Notes: generated by a model from the letters alone, not told the origin. 64,000 nt of DNA from Rapana venosa (GCA_028751875.1 CM054155.1:8352462-8416461), one strand, 5' to 3'; positions 1 through 13,700 are shown, numbered from the stretch's first letter. Program-made: numbers and translations.

Positions 1-760
1 CAAGCACAGGTTGACTCCCTGCTGTGTACAGGAAGGTTCCACCCTCACAGTGGCATGTGCCTGGGTCCTGCTTAGCCATTTGCACAAGTACTCTAACTTC
101 CTTCCCTTTCTTATTAGAGCCTGCCTCCATTTTTGTCTGTTCTTTTCATACTCCTTTTATCTTTCCCCTTTCCTGTCTTTCCTTGCCTTCAAAGAAGCTA
201 ATGAATGCTTGGTTCAGAAAAGAAAAAGAAAACCGCCCTCAGATTGGCCAAGGGTATTGATGGGCCTTCTCTCTATTATGGAAAACTCTCCAACAGCACA
301 CACACTCCCTGTCTCATACCCCCTCTTCCTGGTTTTCTGTCCTTCCCTCAATGCGCTCCTCTCTTTCTGTTTTGCTTTCTCTTTTCTTCAAACTACACGA
401 TTTTGCTGGACAAACCTGCTGGATTGCATGACTGGATACTCTCTCTCTCTCTCATGGAAGACATTAGGTTTACAGCTGGTGGTTTTTAGCTGACAGATGG
501 TTCTTTTTTACCTCCCGTTTTTATGTTTTCATTTATGTCCTTGTCTTGTTGTCATGGAGCATATTATCAGAATTTTCAAAGTAGGCCTGAAGTGAACATC
601 AAGAGAGAAGTTTATCAGTTTTAATGGGGGATAAAAAAAAAAAGGAAGACAGGAAGATATATACGATTTGGTTAGCAGACAAAGAGAAATTGGCAGATAT
701 ATTTTATCCTGAAACATAATGCAAAACATTAGTTGTTTATTATGATTTATTATTTTAACT
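1..760 (+). repeat. Repeat B, 5' half (cut by the window edge)
   Basis: Aligns with 14,395-15,070. Shared anchors are CAGGTTGACTCCC, GGCATGTGCCTGGGTCCTGC, AAAGAAGCTAATGAATGC, CTGGATTGCATGACTGG and the segment after 540. This copy has fewer homopolymer runs than those at 4-16 kb and is probably closest to the true sequence of the family. The frames crossing it have no protein similarity. Confidence 0.7.
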
Positions 761-969
761 CATCTTTCCAGCTTATATTTCTTAATTTGTTTTGATGACT
801 GATTTGGTCTGCCACAGATTTCTTTTGTTCTTGAAGATATTTTTTTTAAAAACTCTGCTAAACAGAAGAAGCTGTCTGGACAAGTTGTCCTGGATAGCAG
901 AGTGCTAAGAACAATGTCGACCTCTAAGAAAGAAAGATGATGATGATTGTCTTTATGCAGTAAAGTAAA

Positions 970-973
970 ATGT

Positions 974-1006
<33 letters not shown>

Positions 1007-1042
1007 TCTGTCTGTCTGTCTGTGTCTGTGTGTCTGTGTCTA
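970..1042. repeat. (GT)n/(GTCT)n microsatellite
   Basis: A GT dinucleotide run passing into TGTC tetranucleotides. Confidence 0.95.
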
Positions 1043-1154
1043 TGTGATTTTTTAAAAATCTGTCTGTCGACTTCTAGGACCATTTCTTTGCTTGGGAACT
1101 GTTGAAAGTTGGCATTTGTATAATGGTTCAGGCATATAAACACCTATGCTGACG

Positions 1155-1183
1155 TGTATATATATGTATTATATATATATGCA

Positions 1184-1219
<36 letters not shown>

Positions 1220-1275
1220 TTACACACACGACATATTAAACCACACACAGACACACACACACGCACGCACACATA
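1155..1275. repeat. (TA)n and (CA)n microsatellite
   Basis: A short TA run followed by a perfect CA run to about 1,218 and imperfect CA to 1,275. Confidence 0.95.
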
Positions 1276-1279
1276 CAAA

Positions 1280-1430
1280 ATATTCATGCGCACATGCACA
1301 CTTGCATGGACACCTATGCTGAATGTGGTGGAACGTGGCAAGGAGGGCAAGCTGTGCAATAATCAGGATGTGCTGCTGGTAACCAGGGACAGTGACAGTG
1401 ACCTCATCACAGGTCAGCTCTAACAAAGCC
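1280..1430 (-). repeat. Repeat B fragment, inverted relative to the copy at 1-760
   Basis: Shares the AATCAGGATGTGCTG and GGTAACCAG region with 9,170-9,290 and 4,610-4,670 in the same orientation. This is opposite to the first copy in the window. Confidence 0.55.
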
Positions 1431-2322
1431 TTAGCTTCATTGACAAAGGGAAGTAAATCGCGTGTCCAGAGACAAGCCCCAATGCTCCAGTAAATGCCTG
1501 AAGACTGGTATCAGCAGTAACAAAACACGATGATGAATCGCACAGCATGTAAATCTAGCCACTGTTTGTCTGTGCAGGAGATGGAGATAGGCCGTTTTAG
1601 GCGGATTGATTGGGGGGTCATTTGTAGGGTGAATTGACTCCCTTTGGTCCTTGTCCAGGTCGTGGAGGTTTTATTCAATACATGAATAGCGAGCGCTTTG
1701 TTGTGGTAGGATTCGTATTGGTATGTCTATTTTTTGCATTGCATATATTTTGCAATACTGTAAGAACAGAACTTTCACATTGGCAGCCTGGTATAGTTTA
1801 CATGGTTGGTGGGGATATGTAAATTTTGACTGATCAATTGATGAAAGTATGGATCTGTGATAATCCGGTTTGCACATGTTAGATATGTTGCATTCTTTTA
1901 TGTATTTCCCTCTAATACTTTTATAAACCATATTCCAAGGGTTGGTGGGGTGGATCCCAAAGAAAACCCAAAGTGTTGTCTTGTTCTTTCAGTAATTAAT
2001 ACATTTTTCTGTCGTTGTTTGCTGCCTATTTTTATAAACTTTGTTTTTCAATAAACATTGCTTTTGAATCCAATATTAGTCTAAACCTAAATTTCACAAG
2101 TTTTCTTATGCTGATAACAACTGCATCAGTGAATATGAACAGTTAAGATTTGAACAGAAATCAGTGTCACTCTTGGTTTAACATTTTCTATATTTTTTGT
2201 TCCACAGCTAGAGTTCTGAGGTTGAACAGTGGTGAGATGTTTGTGCATGCGACCAATTTTTTCGACCATTTAGGTAGCCGCATTCCGACTTCAGGGATAA
2301 GGAGATTTTTCATAACTGTGTA

Positions 2323-3445
<1,123 letters not shown>

Positions 3446-3478
<33 letters not shown>

Positions 3479-3599
3479 CATAGATAGATAATAAGATAGA
3501 TAGATAAGATACATACATACTATACTACATCACAACATACATACATACATAATACATCAATACACTAATACATACATACATAATACATATACATAGATA

Positions 3600-3657
<58 letters not shown>

Positions 3658-3670
3658 CAATAGATAGATC

Positions 3671-3764
<94 letters not shown>
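3446..3764. repeat. GATA/CATA tetranucleotide tracts
   Basis: (GATA)n at 3,446-3,510, an imperfect CATA-rich stretch to about 3,595, then a long (GATA)n to 3,764 with two short interruptions. It borders the 5' side of the LINE fragment at 2,694-3,447. Confidence 0.95.
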
Positions 3765-3765
<1 letters not shown>

Positions 3766-4084
3766 CAACCAAAAATATCAACAACAACAACCTTACAGCT
3801 AATATATCATGCTTAAAAGAAATCATTGGTAAAATGACTGATATCTCCACACAAATAATCAGCACTCAAATCCTTTATCAGTTTGCAGCACAAGCTACAA
3901 AATATATGAGTAGATCAAAGGTTATGAGTGCTTTCTGTATATAAAGATCTACTTCATATGATTTACATTATTCATATTATCAAGTTGTAAAAAGTATGTC
4001 CCTTAAAGTAGGCCAAAGTACCAAAAACCATTCCTACAGCATAAAGAAATAAAATACTAATCATAATTTAAGCAAGTTTTTTTT

Positions 4085-5850
4085 AAATGCTATATTTAGA
4101 GACAAACAACAAAGGAAACCACCAATAAAAACAAAAGCCAACCAACAAACAAAACAAAAATCCTAACCTATTCATTTTGCTTTTTGTAACAGGTGGCTGT
4201 AAAAAGAAACCTACCATCTGGTGTGACAAATTGTATCGACCAATGGGGAGACAGCCAAAACAAATGCAGTCTGGGAAGGGTAAGCTCCCCATTGTTTTCC
4301 CTGTGTCAGGAGACCCCAGTTAAAGGTAGCGGAAATACAAGCCTGGACAAAGTGAGGGTGAATCAAACGGGTAAAAAAAACCCCCCTGATCCCAATTTGG
4401 GCCCGCCATCAGAGGCAGGGATCAGTTTGAATCCCGTCAATTTCCCCATCCTCTGCCCAAGATAGACAAACAGACAAGCAGACAGTCGGACAGACAGACA
4501 GAAGGCCGGCCTCCTTTCCTTCACTTCAACTGCTATCACAATGAAGCACAACCCTGCTGTCAACCTGTCTGTCATTTAAAGACCAATCAGTGGAGAATGT
4601 GGTAACAGAGGAGATGCAGGGAATGATCAAGATGTGCTGGTGACCAATGGCAGTTATCTCATCAATTTAAAAAATGATACCTGTTTGACGGTTTTTGAAA
4701 AAAAATTTATTTTTTTTAGTAACTTTTTTGGGGTGTTTGTCCCAGTAAGGGCCCACCACCCAAACCCAACCTAGGTGAGTTTTGGGGTCCCTTCATTGCT
4801 GGGTCATCCCCCTTTAATTTAAAGGCTGTAGCTGATCTCCTCGTTCATGAAACACGACAAGAGCCTCTTTTAAAATTCCGTATTTTTTTTACTTTTATGG
4901 GAAAAGTACAGCCCCCTGTACCACCAAAGCTGCCATCAAAACTGAAAAAAGGGGAAAGAAATATGCTGTAAACAATAATCATAAAAAAAACCCAGTTGAG
5001 AAAAAGAGAAACAAAAATGTTGCTGCCCATTCTTATGCTTAGGGGTATAAAATAAAAAAAATTATTGCTTTTCTTTCCTGCCTGTAGACAATTTGTATAG
5101 TCTTTTTATTTTTTTAATCAAATGAATTTAACATTCCTAGTTTTTTCCAAAAACCCCACTTAAAATTCTGATTCGCTCTTCATGACAAAAAAGAAAAAAA
5201 ATGAAAACATACCGAAGAAGCAAAACCCCTCTCAGCTAAAAAGCTGTAAATCTATTTTTCCCCCAAAAACACGTCCAGTCATGAAATGCAAAATTTTTCT
5301 CCGTAAAAAAAAGATGGTTATCGGGGGGAAAACGCAGAATATGAAGAAAACCTTGAAAAAATGTCAGGAGTGAGCAAGAGGGTATGAAAGGGAGCTTTTG
5401 GGTTGGGGGATAGAAAGGGGGGAAAAAGGAGGGCAATGTGATATCAATCTGTTCTGAGGCAGTTTTTCTAAACCTTATTTCATTCCTTCTTTGAAGAGAA
5501 AAGGGGAAAAAGGAGGCGAAATGCCAAAAACAAAAACATAAAGAAAAAAAAAGGGGAAAGGGAAAACCTAATAAAGTAGAGAAGAAGTCAGACACTTTGA
5601 AAGGCTGCAGCAAGCTAAGCAGGACCCAACCATCCACTGTGGGGGGGGGAACCTTCCTGTACACAAGGGAGTCAGCCTGTGTTTAAACCCAAAGCCCTAG
5701 GGGGAAGGTTTGGGGTTTTGTGTTGTGTGGATCTTCCCCCCTTTCCTCACTAAACAATATGAAGGGACTTGACGCGGGTTGGGATAAAAAGGCTGGGGCA
5801 TTCTGCACTTGTCACTGCACGGGGAGTTGCCTGCTTCACACAAGTTGGAT
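4085..5850 (-). repeat. Repeat B, inverted copy
   Basis: Near full-length minus-strand copy. It starts with the 3' end (AAAAGCCAACCAACAAAC to TGTATCGACCAATGGGG), then GGTGAATCAAACGGG, a (GACA)n-like stretch at 4,464-4,501, the CATTGCTGGGTCATCC segment, the purine-rich middle, and the conserved 5' segment at 5,590-5,850. It lacks the S3 insertion of the 14-kb copy. Confidence 0.75.
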
Positions 5851-5994
5851 GTCATGTAGCTTATCCCCTCTTTCTTTAGACACATACACACTCTGCTTTG
5901 TTCTGTGTTACGCACATGCACTTGACGCATGCACACACACACAAAACCACACATACACACCAAAACACACACACATAGCACTCACTCACACAAT

Positions 5995-6055
5995 TAATAA
6001 TAATAAAAAAATGATGGAATTTTAAATCGCTGAATCTTGTAAAGCAACAAATAAA
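5995..6055 (+). repeat. Element G, degraded
   Basis: AATAATAATA, then ATCGCTGAATCTTGTAAAGC and AACAAATAAAATTGCTC. Confidence 0.5.
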
Positions 6056-7007
6056 ATTGCTCAAAAAAAAAATTTTTTTTGATTTTTTATATTTTTAATA
6101 TCGAGAAATGGAATAAGCACTCTTTGGTTTTTTTTTTTTTTAAAGCGACACACACCCAAACAATCAATGAAAAGAAAAAACGAATCCCAAAATTTTTTAA
6201 AAATCTCCATGCTATTTGGGGCAAATTCCCCCCGACTGGCACTTGTTTGGAAAAATTTTTAGGTTAAAAGAAGCATTGCTGGCGGGGGTTTTTGATATTT
6301 TTGTTGTTTTTGCAGCCTCTTTTGTCTGTGACTCCGTCTTTCTGTTGCAACTCTGCATATTAGTGCAGTCTCTTTACCCTACCATGCCCAATTTTTTACG
6401 TTGCATTCAAAGGGGCCAAAGTCCTCGGGCCCCCATCTTGCCAGCTGCTGTGGTGCAACCACCCTGAGGGCCTTGCTTGCTGCGGGGCCCTTTTGGGTGT
6501 TATTCAGGGGGTGTCTTTTCTGACAAAATACACGGACCCCCAACCTAAATCCCCCTGACAACAAAAGGGCTCATCATGGACCAACGAGTGAGACCCCACC
6601 CAGGAGGAGCCACCACGCCCTTAAAACACTATCTCCGTGAACCTCCAACCCTGAAGGCTCTTTTTAAAATATCGTCACAGGTACAAAGGTATGCAGAGAG
6701 TAAACTAGGACAGCTTGAGCCCAGGCAACGGGGGGGCCCCCAAAATCAGCATGTGCTGCGTGTGTTTGCGTGCGTGTGTGCATGCATGCGTGAAGTGTTT
6801 GTGTAACCTTGTGGCGTGTATGTTATGTGTCTGTGTTTGCATGCAGGGGTAGCGGGTATTACACACTTAAAAAAAACAAATGTATACACTTCAAAACAAA
6901 TCTTTTTTTAATAAACCCCACCAAACTAAACAAAAAGCTAAAAAACAAGACCAACAAACACATCAAAAACAAAACAGAGCACTAAAAAACAACAGTAAGC
7001 ACCCCCC

Positions 7008-7038
<31 letters not shown>

Positions 7039-7318
7039 ACCCCCAACCAAAACCCACCTCTCTTCAAAAACTTCAGCAAGGCAATTCATTCTTGAAGGGG
7101 GAAAAGAAAAACTAATGAAACCCCCCCTCTTTTTCCCCTTTCCCCTCCCCACCTTCCATGCTCCACCCTCATTCACACCCTAACCCCCACGCAGTCCCAC
7201 CACCACCACCACCATCATAATTATCCTTCCCCCCCTTTCCATTACAGCATGGCCAGGTACTAAAAACAAGATTGCCTTTCGTAAATTGAAAAAGGGCAGG
7301 TTTCACTTTCTCTGCTGC

Positions 7319-7436
7319 CTCTGTGTGTGTGTGTGGTTGTGTGTGTGTGTTGTGGGGGTGTGTGTGTGTGTGGTTGTGTGGTGTGTGGGGTGGTGTGTGT
7401 GTTTGGTGTGTGTGTGTGTGTTGTGTTTTGTGTGTT
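7319..7436. repeat. (GT)n microsatellite in tandem unit copy a
   Basis: Imperfect GT with GTT and GGT interruptions. At the same place copy b has only a short TGTGTGGTGGG stretch. Confidence 0.9.
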
Positions 7437-7924
7437 GATCAATTAAATAATGGGGGGAAGGAAATATAAATTTTAGGGAAAAAAAAGGGTGAAGAGCATG
7501 TTAAAAGCTTCACATGCAAAAAAAAATACAACCACAAATATATCCACACACAAAACAACAAAACACACCATGCATTCACACACACAAAACCGCATACATA
7601 ATGCACATATACACACTCACACATCTCATGTCACATGTTCACGTTTACACACACATAAAAAACACACACACACACACATACATCCCAAATATACAAAAAA
7701 GCTGCACACATGCACGTTTGTACATACTTCTGTGCCCATGCTTACAAAATGCGGGGTAAACAAAAAAGTTTTGGGACAAAAAGACAAAAGTTCAGCTTGA
7801 AAAGAAAAATCAAAGACGGGGAATAAGCAATAAATAAAAAACAAAAAGAATAAGATGGGGACAGAAGAAACTAAAGAGCACAATAAAAAGAACTTTGATG
7901 GTAGCAACAGCAAAAAAAACCAAC

Positions 7925-8195
7925 CACCATGGGCAGGGGTTTTAGCCCCTTTAAGTTACGGACGGGAAGGTCGTGGTTCGTTTCCCCAAATTCATAGGGA
8001 TTTTTCAGACCCCGGGCTGGCCCCTACCCAAGTGAGTGTGCTGTGGCTCATGAAAGACGGGGAAACCCACGTCGAGCTTCATCCACTTAACGGATCGATT
8101 TTGAGAGTTTTTGCTCAATTACCTACCAACACCAGGTCTGTATCCTCGGGGCCCTTTTGACGCGGGGATATTTATGATAAAAACGTAAGTAAAAC
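7925..8195 (+). repeat. Possible tRNA-derived SINE, family S4
   Basis: CGTGGTTCGTTTCCCC looks like a tRNA B box. The following part has AATTCATAGGGATTTTTCAG, CCCCTACCCAAGTGAGTGTG and GTGGCTCATGAAAGACGG. It is part of the 800-bp stretch missing from tandem unit copy b. Only one copy is visible. Confidence 0.45.
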
Positions 8196-8244
8196 CCTGT
8201 CAAGTACCCAAAGCAAAGCTACCACAGCGCAGCATTGGGGCATC

Positions 8245-8690
8245 CCATTTCATTAAACACATGCAATATTTTTTTAAAATGCCTCTGATTCGGTGGCCCC
8301 ATTTTTGCTCGGGTCCTGGTGACCTCAGTTTTGGGGTTTGCCCAAACACTTTTTTGGCCTGTGTAAATTGTCCCAAACCCTTTTGGGGGTTGGATTTTCA
8401 CGGGGGATGGTCGTTGGGGGGAGTTGTGGTGGTTGCCCCCTTGGGTGGGCAACTCACCAGTCTGGCTTTGCGACTGAGCAAAACTGTCTTTGGGGGGCAA
8501 GTAATGAGTCCCGCGATGTTAGCTTAGAAGGGGCACCATGAACACCACTAAATTTCCCAGCACAGTGCGGGGCCCCTCGGGCTGGGCCCCACGGCGACCT
8601 GTTTTTGAGGGGGCTTTCAGTAACTTCCGACCCTGAGGATGAGACATAACAAATCTGGGTTGAGCAGCGGGGGGAGCAGTGGGAAACGGG
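8245..8690 (+). repeat. Dispersed repeat R, copy at 8 kb
   Basis: Matches 60,860-61,295: GTCCCAAACCCTTTTGGGGG, GGTTGCCCCCTTGGGTGGGC, CCGCGATGTTAGCTTAGAAG, CAGTAACTTCCGACCCTGAG and GGATGAGACATAA. No coding capacity is seen. Confidence 0.75.
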
Positions 8691-9169
8691 GGACACACAG
8701 AAAATGAGCAGAAAAAAACATGCAAAAGAAAGAGCACACGCAATACCATCAACACAAACATAAAAAGGGGAAACATCCCCAACAAACCTAGCACAAACAC
8801 TCAAAGATAATACAACAATGGTTGGGTTTGGGTTTTTTTTTCTTATGACTTTTTCCCGAGGAGGCTTTCCTGTCTGGAAAGAATGTCTTAAATTTTCTGG
8901 TCGCTTGATCTTTTTTTGAAATTCCTTTTTTATCTCCTACTTTTGGGGGCCCCCTGCACTGTGTGGGGGTTGTGTGTGTGAGTGTGTGTTGTGTACGTGT
9001 TGCATGTGGGTTTTGTGTTTTCTGTTTCTTGTTTATGTGACATAAATATTTAACTTTTTGGACTTTTTTTTTTTGTTGTAAACTTTTTGAAAGATCACTT
9101 TAGTTTTTTTGGACAGGCAGTAGCACTTTTAACTACGATTTATTGCATATATGCCCCAAAATTTGGGGC

Positions 9170-10560
9170 GGCTTAGCACACACACAAAAATTTTCTGCAC
9201 ACTTGTGCAAACACCTCTGCTGAACAGGGCAAAAACACGGGTTACAAAAATCAGGATATGCTGGTAACCAGTGAAAGTTACCTCATTAAATTAAAAAATA
9301 TATAAAATGACGGTTTTTAAAAAAAAAGATATTTTTTAGTAACAGTTTTTTGGGTTTTTCTGCCAGAACGGCCATCCATCCAACCAGCCGGGAGGAGGTT
9401 TTTTCCTTTTAATTGCTGGATCATCCTCCTTAATTAAAAGGTTACATACAGAAATGCTTTACTGTTCATAAAAACCTTAAAAACCCTCCTCATAATTCAC
9501 ATGTTTTTTATGTTTATAGAAAAAGTACAGTCCTGAACCTACCAAAGCTGCCATCAAAACTGGCACAAAGGGAAAAAGATATCTGGAAACAAGGTCAAAA
9601 AATAACCAGTTGAGAGTAAACGCAACAAGATTTTTGTTTTTCCCATGTCTTATGCTTGGGGGTAAAAACAACTAATTATTGTCTGTTTCTTCTTTGCCTC
9701 CAATAAATTTTTGTACATGTTTTTCCTAATGTGTTTTAATCAAATAACTTATTAACATTTTTTTCTGTTAAAAAACCCCACTTGAAAGATTTATGGCTCT
9801 TCAATGACAAATAACAAAAGAAAATGAAAACAACCACAAGAAGCAAAACTACCTCTCATTAAAAAAAAGCTTAAATCTAATTTCTCCCAAAGCACTCCAT
9901 CATGCAATGCATAAAGTTTTTCCACTAAAAGAAGTCGGGTTATCGGGGGAAAAAGGGCAGAATATAAGGAAACTTTTGAAGAAATGACAGACAGTGACCA
10001 AGAGGCTATGAGAAGGGAGAGCTTTGTTTTTGGGGAATAAAAATGGGGGGGGAGGGTAAATGTATGGATCAATGTGTATCTGGGGTCATAAAATTTTCAT
10101 GAACCTTGAGTTCTTTCCTTTTTTTAAGGAAATAAAAAAAAGGAACGAAAGTGTAAGAAAAAAAACAGAAAAGAAAAAAAAAGGGAAGGAAAAAACTCAA
10201 TAAATAAAGAAGGCATTTATTTTTACTTGCGCAAGTGGCTACAGAAACAAAGCGGGCCCCAGCACACCTGTTGTGATTTTGAACCCTTTCCTGTCACAGC
10301 AAGATCCCCTGTCTCAACCAAAGCCCTATGGGGAAGGGTGTGTGGGGGGTGGTGTATGGATTTTCCCCTCCTTCCTCACGGGACAATCATAAAGGGGGGA
10401 CTTGACCGGGGTGGATGGAAGCTTTGTGCAGTTTTTTTTTGCCAGCTTGTGCACGCACGGGAAAAAAAAAAAGTTTTGCCCTGCTTCACAGAAAATTGTG
10501 CATTGTCAGTGTTTTTTCTTAAGCTCTTTTCTTTGGCCATGCCACTCGGGCTTTGTTCTG
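9170..10560 (-). repeat. Repeat B, second inverted copy
   Basis: Tandem partner of 4,085-5,850, offset about 4.6 kb. Shared anchors are AATTGCTGGATCATCC, AAAGTACAGTCC, CCATCAAAACTGG, TCTTATGCTTGGGGGTA and the 5' segment at 10,210-10,500. Its 3' part, corresponding to 4,085-4,600, is missing. Confidence 0.7.
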
Positions 10561-10729
10561 CTCTTGACACACATGCACATGCACGCATGCACAAAAACAC
10601 AAACAAAAACCACACATACAAAACACATAAACACACTCATAGCACACACTCACCACACCATAACAAAAAAACACATTAAGAGACCCCACAATCCAGACAA
10701 TCAATGAAAAACAACAAAAAACGAAGTCC

Positions 10730-10848
10730 TAATTTAGATTTTTTTAAACTCCATGCAAGGCCCCCCCCCCCCCGCACACCCAAAAAACCCCCCCCGACCC
10801 GCCCCCCGGGGCCCCCCTGAAACCCGGCCCAACCCTCCCCCCCGGGCA

Positions 10849-10879
<31 letters not shown>

Positions 10880-11047
10880 GGCGGGGCCAAAAAACCCCCC
10901 CCAAAAACCAACTTCCCCCCCCGGGGCTCCCCCAAAACCCCCCCCTCCCCCCTGCCCCAACCCCCACCCCCCCCTTTTTCCCGGCCCCCCCCCCCCCCCC
11001 ACCCCCCCCCCCCCCCCCCCCCCCCCCCCCTTTTTTTTCCCCCCCCC

Positions 11048-11087
<40 letters not shown>

Positions 11088-12400
11088 CTCCTCCCCCAAC
11101 AAAATGCTCACCCTCTTGCAAAAACTTCGGGAAGGCAATTCATTTTCCTGAAGGGGAAAAACAGACTGAGCAGACTCCCCCCTCTTTTCCCCCCCTCCTC
11201 ACATTCCACGAACCCATCCATCATTCACACCCCTACCCCAACAGTCCCACCACCACCACCACCATCATAATCACCCCCCCCCCCCCTTTTTTCATTACAG
11301 CAGGGCCAGTACTCATAACAAGACTTGGCCATCGTGAATTTGGAAAAAAAGGCAGGCATTCACTTTCTCTGCATCCTGTGTGTGGTGGGTGGGGGGGGGG
11401 GGGTTGATCAATAAAGAAGAATGGACGAAAAGGCAATAGAATTTTATTGGGAAAAAAAGCTGCAATAGCGGTTCGGCAGTTGCATGCACAAAAACATGCA
11501 CCAAATATATTCACACCAGACCAACACATCGTGCCACACATGCACACACGTGTGCACACACACACAGCACACACAACATACACATATAAAAAATTGAAGC
11601 CACTGCACATTGACATACACCGTCCCCAGGCTTACAAGTAGCAGGGAAACAAAAAAAGTGGGGACAAAAAACAAAAGTTCGCTTAAAAAAAAACGAAGAC
11701 GGAATAAGCAAGAATAAAAAACAAAAGAATGAAGAAAGGGACAAAAATAAAAGATGCACAATAACAAAACATAAATGCTAAAACATGCAAAAGATAAGAA
11801 CTACATGCAATACCAACATCAAAAAAGATAACGAGGGAAACTCCCCAACTAAACACTGGCAAAAAACAGCTCAAAGAAATGACAACAATTTTTTCATTTT
11901 GGTTTTTTCATTGATGATTTTTTTTTCCTGAGGGGGGGCTTTCATGTCGGGGAAAAAAAAGTCTTAAATTTCCAGGTCCCTTGATTTTTTTAAAAACTCC
12001 TTTTTACTCCTACGGATCTTTTTGGGCCCCTCGCTGTGTCGGGCGTGTGAGTGTGTAGTGTGGGTGTGTTTAATGGGGTTGTGTGTTTTGTTTGTGTGTT
12101 GTCCTGTTCTCTGTGTCTCTTGTGTGTCTTTGGGGTGTCTGTGTTGTCTTTTTGGGGTCCTGTTTTTTGTGTTTCTGTGTGGAGTGTTTTAAATGTGTGT
12201 GGGCTGTGTGTGTGAATAGGGTTTTGGGGTTTTATTGTTGTGTTATGTGTTTCTGTTTTTGGTTTTGTCGTTTTTCTTTTATATCTGTCTGCCCTTCTGT
12301 TTCCCCGGTCTTTTTTAAAAATTTTGCCTGTGGACGTTTCGGGTTTTTCTTTGTTTGGGGGTCTTTTTAAAAGCTTGTATTTTTTAACGTTAAACACACT
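10730..12400 (+). repeat. Flanking tandem unit, copy b
   Basis: Counterpart of 6,900-9,060 without the 800-bp insertion. The A-rich stretch at 11,640-11,890 runs continuously into AACTCCCCAACTAAACACTG. The left part contains the C-rich block at 10,759-11,096. Confidence 0.65.
10759..11096. repeat. C-rich low-complexity block of doubtful quality
   Basis: About 340 bp, mostly C in runs of 7 to more than 30, with few other bases. Copy a of the same unit has a shorter poly-C at 7,001-7,045. The proline-rich and glycine-rich frames over it are not genes. Confidence 0.85.
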
Positions 12401-12424
12401 TTGGCACTTTACTTACATAATACG

Positions 12425-12844
12425 TGTATTTCACACACACATCGCGTGCTTGCACATACCCCAAAAAACACACACACAAAAAAACACAAAACACAAAAAC
12501 CCACGCACCTACATATGCACACCCACTCCCCGCAAAGCACACGTAAAAAACAAATACCCCTGAATTATGTGTCATTTTACACACCCCAACGTACCAGACA
12601 CTATACCAAGTACACAAAAACAATCAAACGTTATTATTAATAATAATCAACAATAATCAACCAAAAACGCCTTCCAAAGTTCAAATATACAACACATTTT
12701 ATTTTTTTTTTAATCATAACTGATGCACGCATACACACAGACCCCCTAGACAGACACACCACACAACACCACAAGAAAACACACACACACATACACGACA
12801 AGACACACACACACGAAAAACACACACAACACAAAAACACACAG

Positions 12845-12882
<38 letters not shown>

Positions 12883-12945
12883 ACAAAAAACAACACACAC
12901 AAACACAGACACACACACACACAACACACACACACACACCTATTC
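12425..12945. repeat. (CA)n-rich stretches
   Basis: Imperfect CA at 12,430-12,545 and a longer CA block at 12,735-12,940, broken by AA and GA steps. The cysteine/valine-rich minus-strand frames are translations of it. Confidence 0.9.
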
Positions 12946-13511
12946 GTGCACAAAAGTCCAAACCCTTCCCCCAGACACCTTTCCATCTTACAACTGCAGG
13001 GTTAAAAAGAAACAAAAAGTTTTTTTTGACAAAAGGAGAAAACTCAGCTTGAAAAAATAAAATCAGAAGATTTGAAAAGCAAAAAAGTAACAAAAATGAA
13101 AAAGGAAGGAAGAAACAAAAGAAAATAAAAATGCCTAAAAACAAAACAAAAATTAAAAGCTAACAACATGAAAAAGAAAGAACTACACCATTACCATCAC
13201 CAAAGAAACAAGGTAACATCCCCAACTAAACACTGTCATTTGGGTCGGTGGTCTAGAGGAACGCGCCCGCTAGAAGCGAAAAGTCCGGTCGGGTGTGGCT
13301 GGTTTGTACCCCTTTGGCCCGAAATTTTTTTTCCCCCTCCCATAGACCATGATGGGGGTCTGGCGCTAGTCTTTCGGATAACATAAACCGAGGTCCCGTG
13401 TGGTTTTCACAAAAATTTCAGCGCACGTAAAAGAACCCCCGGCAACAAGGATTGTCCCTGGGAAAATTCTTAGAAAAAAGCCACTCTAAGGAAAACAAAT
13501 CAGTTGCGACC

Positions 13512-13542
<31 letters not shown>

Positions 13543-13700
13543 GGCGCTGCCTTGTGGCGACGCGCTCCCCCCGGGGGGACAGCCCGAATTTCACGCAGAG
13601 AAATCTCGTGACTTAAAGTGGTATAAAATAAAAATAAAATAAAAATTTACAACGCAAAGATAATACAACAATGGGGGGGGTTTTTTTTATTGACACTTTT
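12640..13700 (+). repeat. Flanking tandem unit, copy c (with an S3 insertion)
   Basis: A third copy of the A-rich part: GCAGGGTTAAAAAGAAAC, CTCAGCTTGAAAA, then AACATCCCCAACTAAACACTG. It is interrupted by an S3 SINE at 13,246-13,655 and resumes with AAAGATAATACAACAATGG, as in copy a at 8,803-8,821. Confidence 0.65.
13246..13655 (+). repeat. tRNA-derived SINE, family S3, longest copy
   Basis: The head GGTCGGTGGTCTAGAGGAAC resembles a glycine-type tRNA A box. The body has CTTTCGGATAACATAAACCG, CACGTAAAAGAACCC and GGCAACAAGGATTGTCCCTG. After a long A run it continues with GGGGGCGCTGCCTTGTGGCG, the GGGGGACAGCCCGAATTTCA segment and an (AAAAT)n tail. It interrupts tandem unit copy c. Confidence 0.8.

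Larger units (their letters stand above)
6900..9060 (+). repeat. Flanking tandem unit, copy a (with insertions)
   Basis: Shares with 11,080-12,000 the segments TTCAGCAAGGCAATTCATTC, (CCA)n CATCATAAT, CATTACAGCATGGCCAG, a (GT)n block, GTTGATCAATTAAATAAT and an A-rich stretch. Relative to that copy it has about 800 bp inserted (7,900-8,690), made of an S4 element and repeat R. The offset to copy b is about 4.05 kb. Confidence 0.7.

Noticed and set aside
10676..11151. Proline-rich and glycine-rich proteins over the C block (also 57,373-57,614, 58,121-58,361 and 62,490-62,886)
   Set aside because: They are translations of homopolymer C or G runs, open on both strands.
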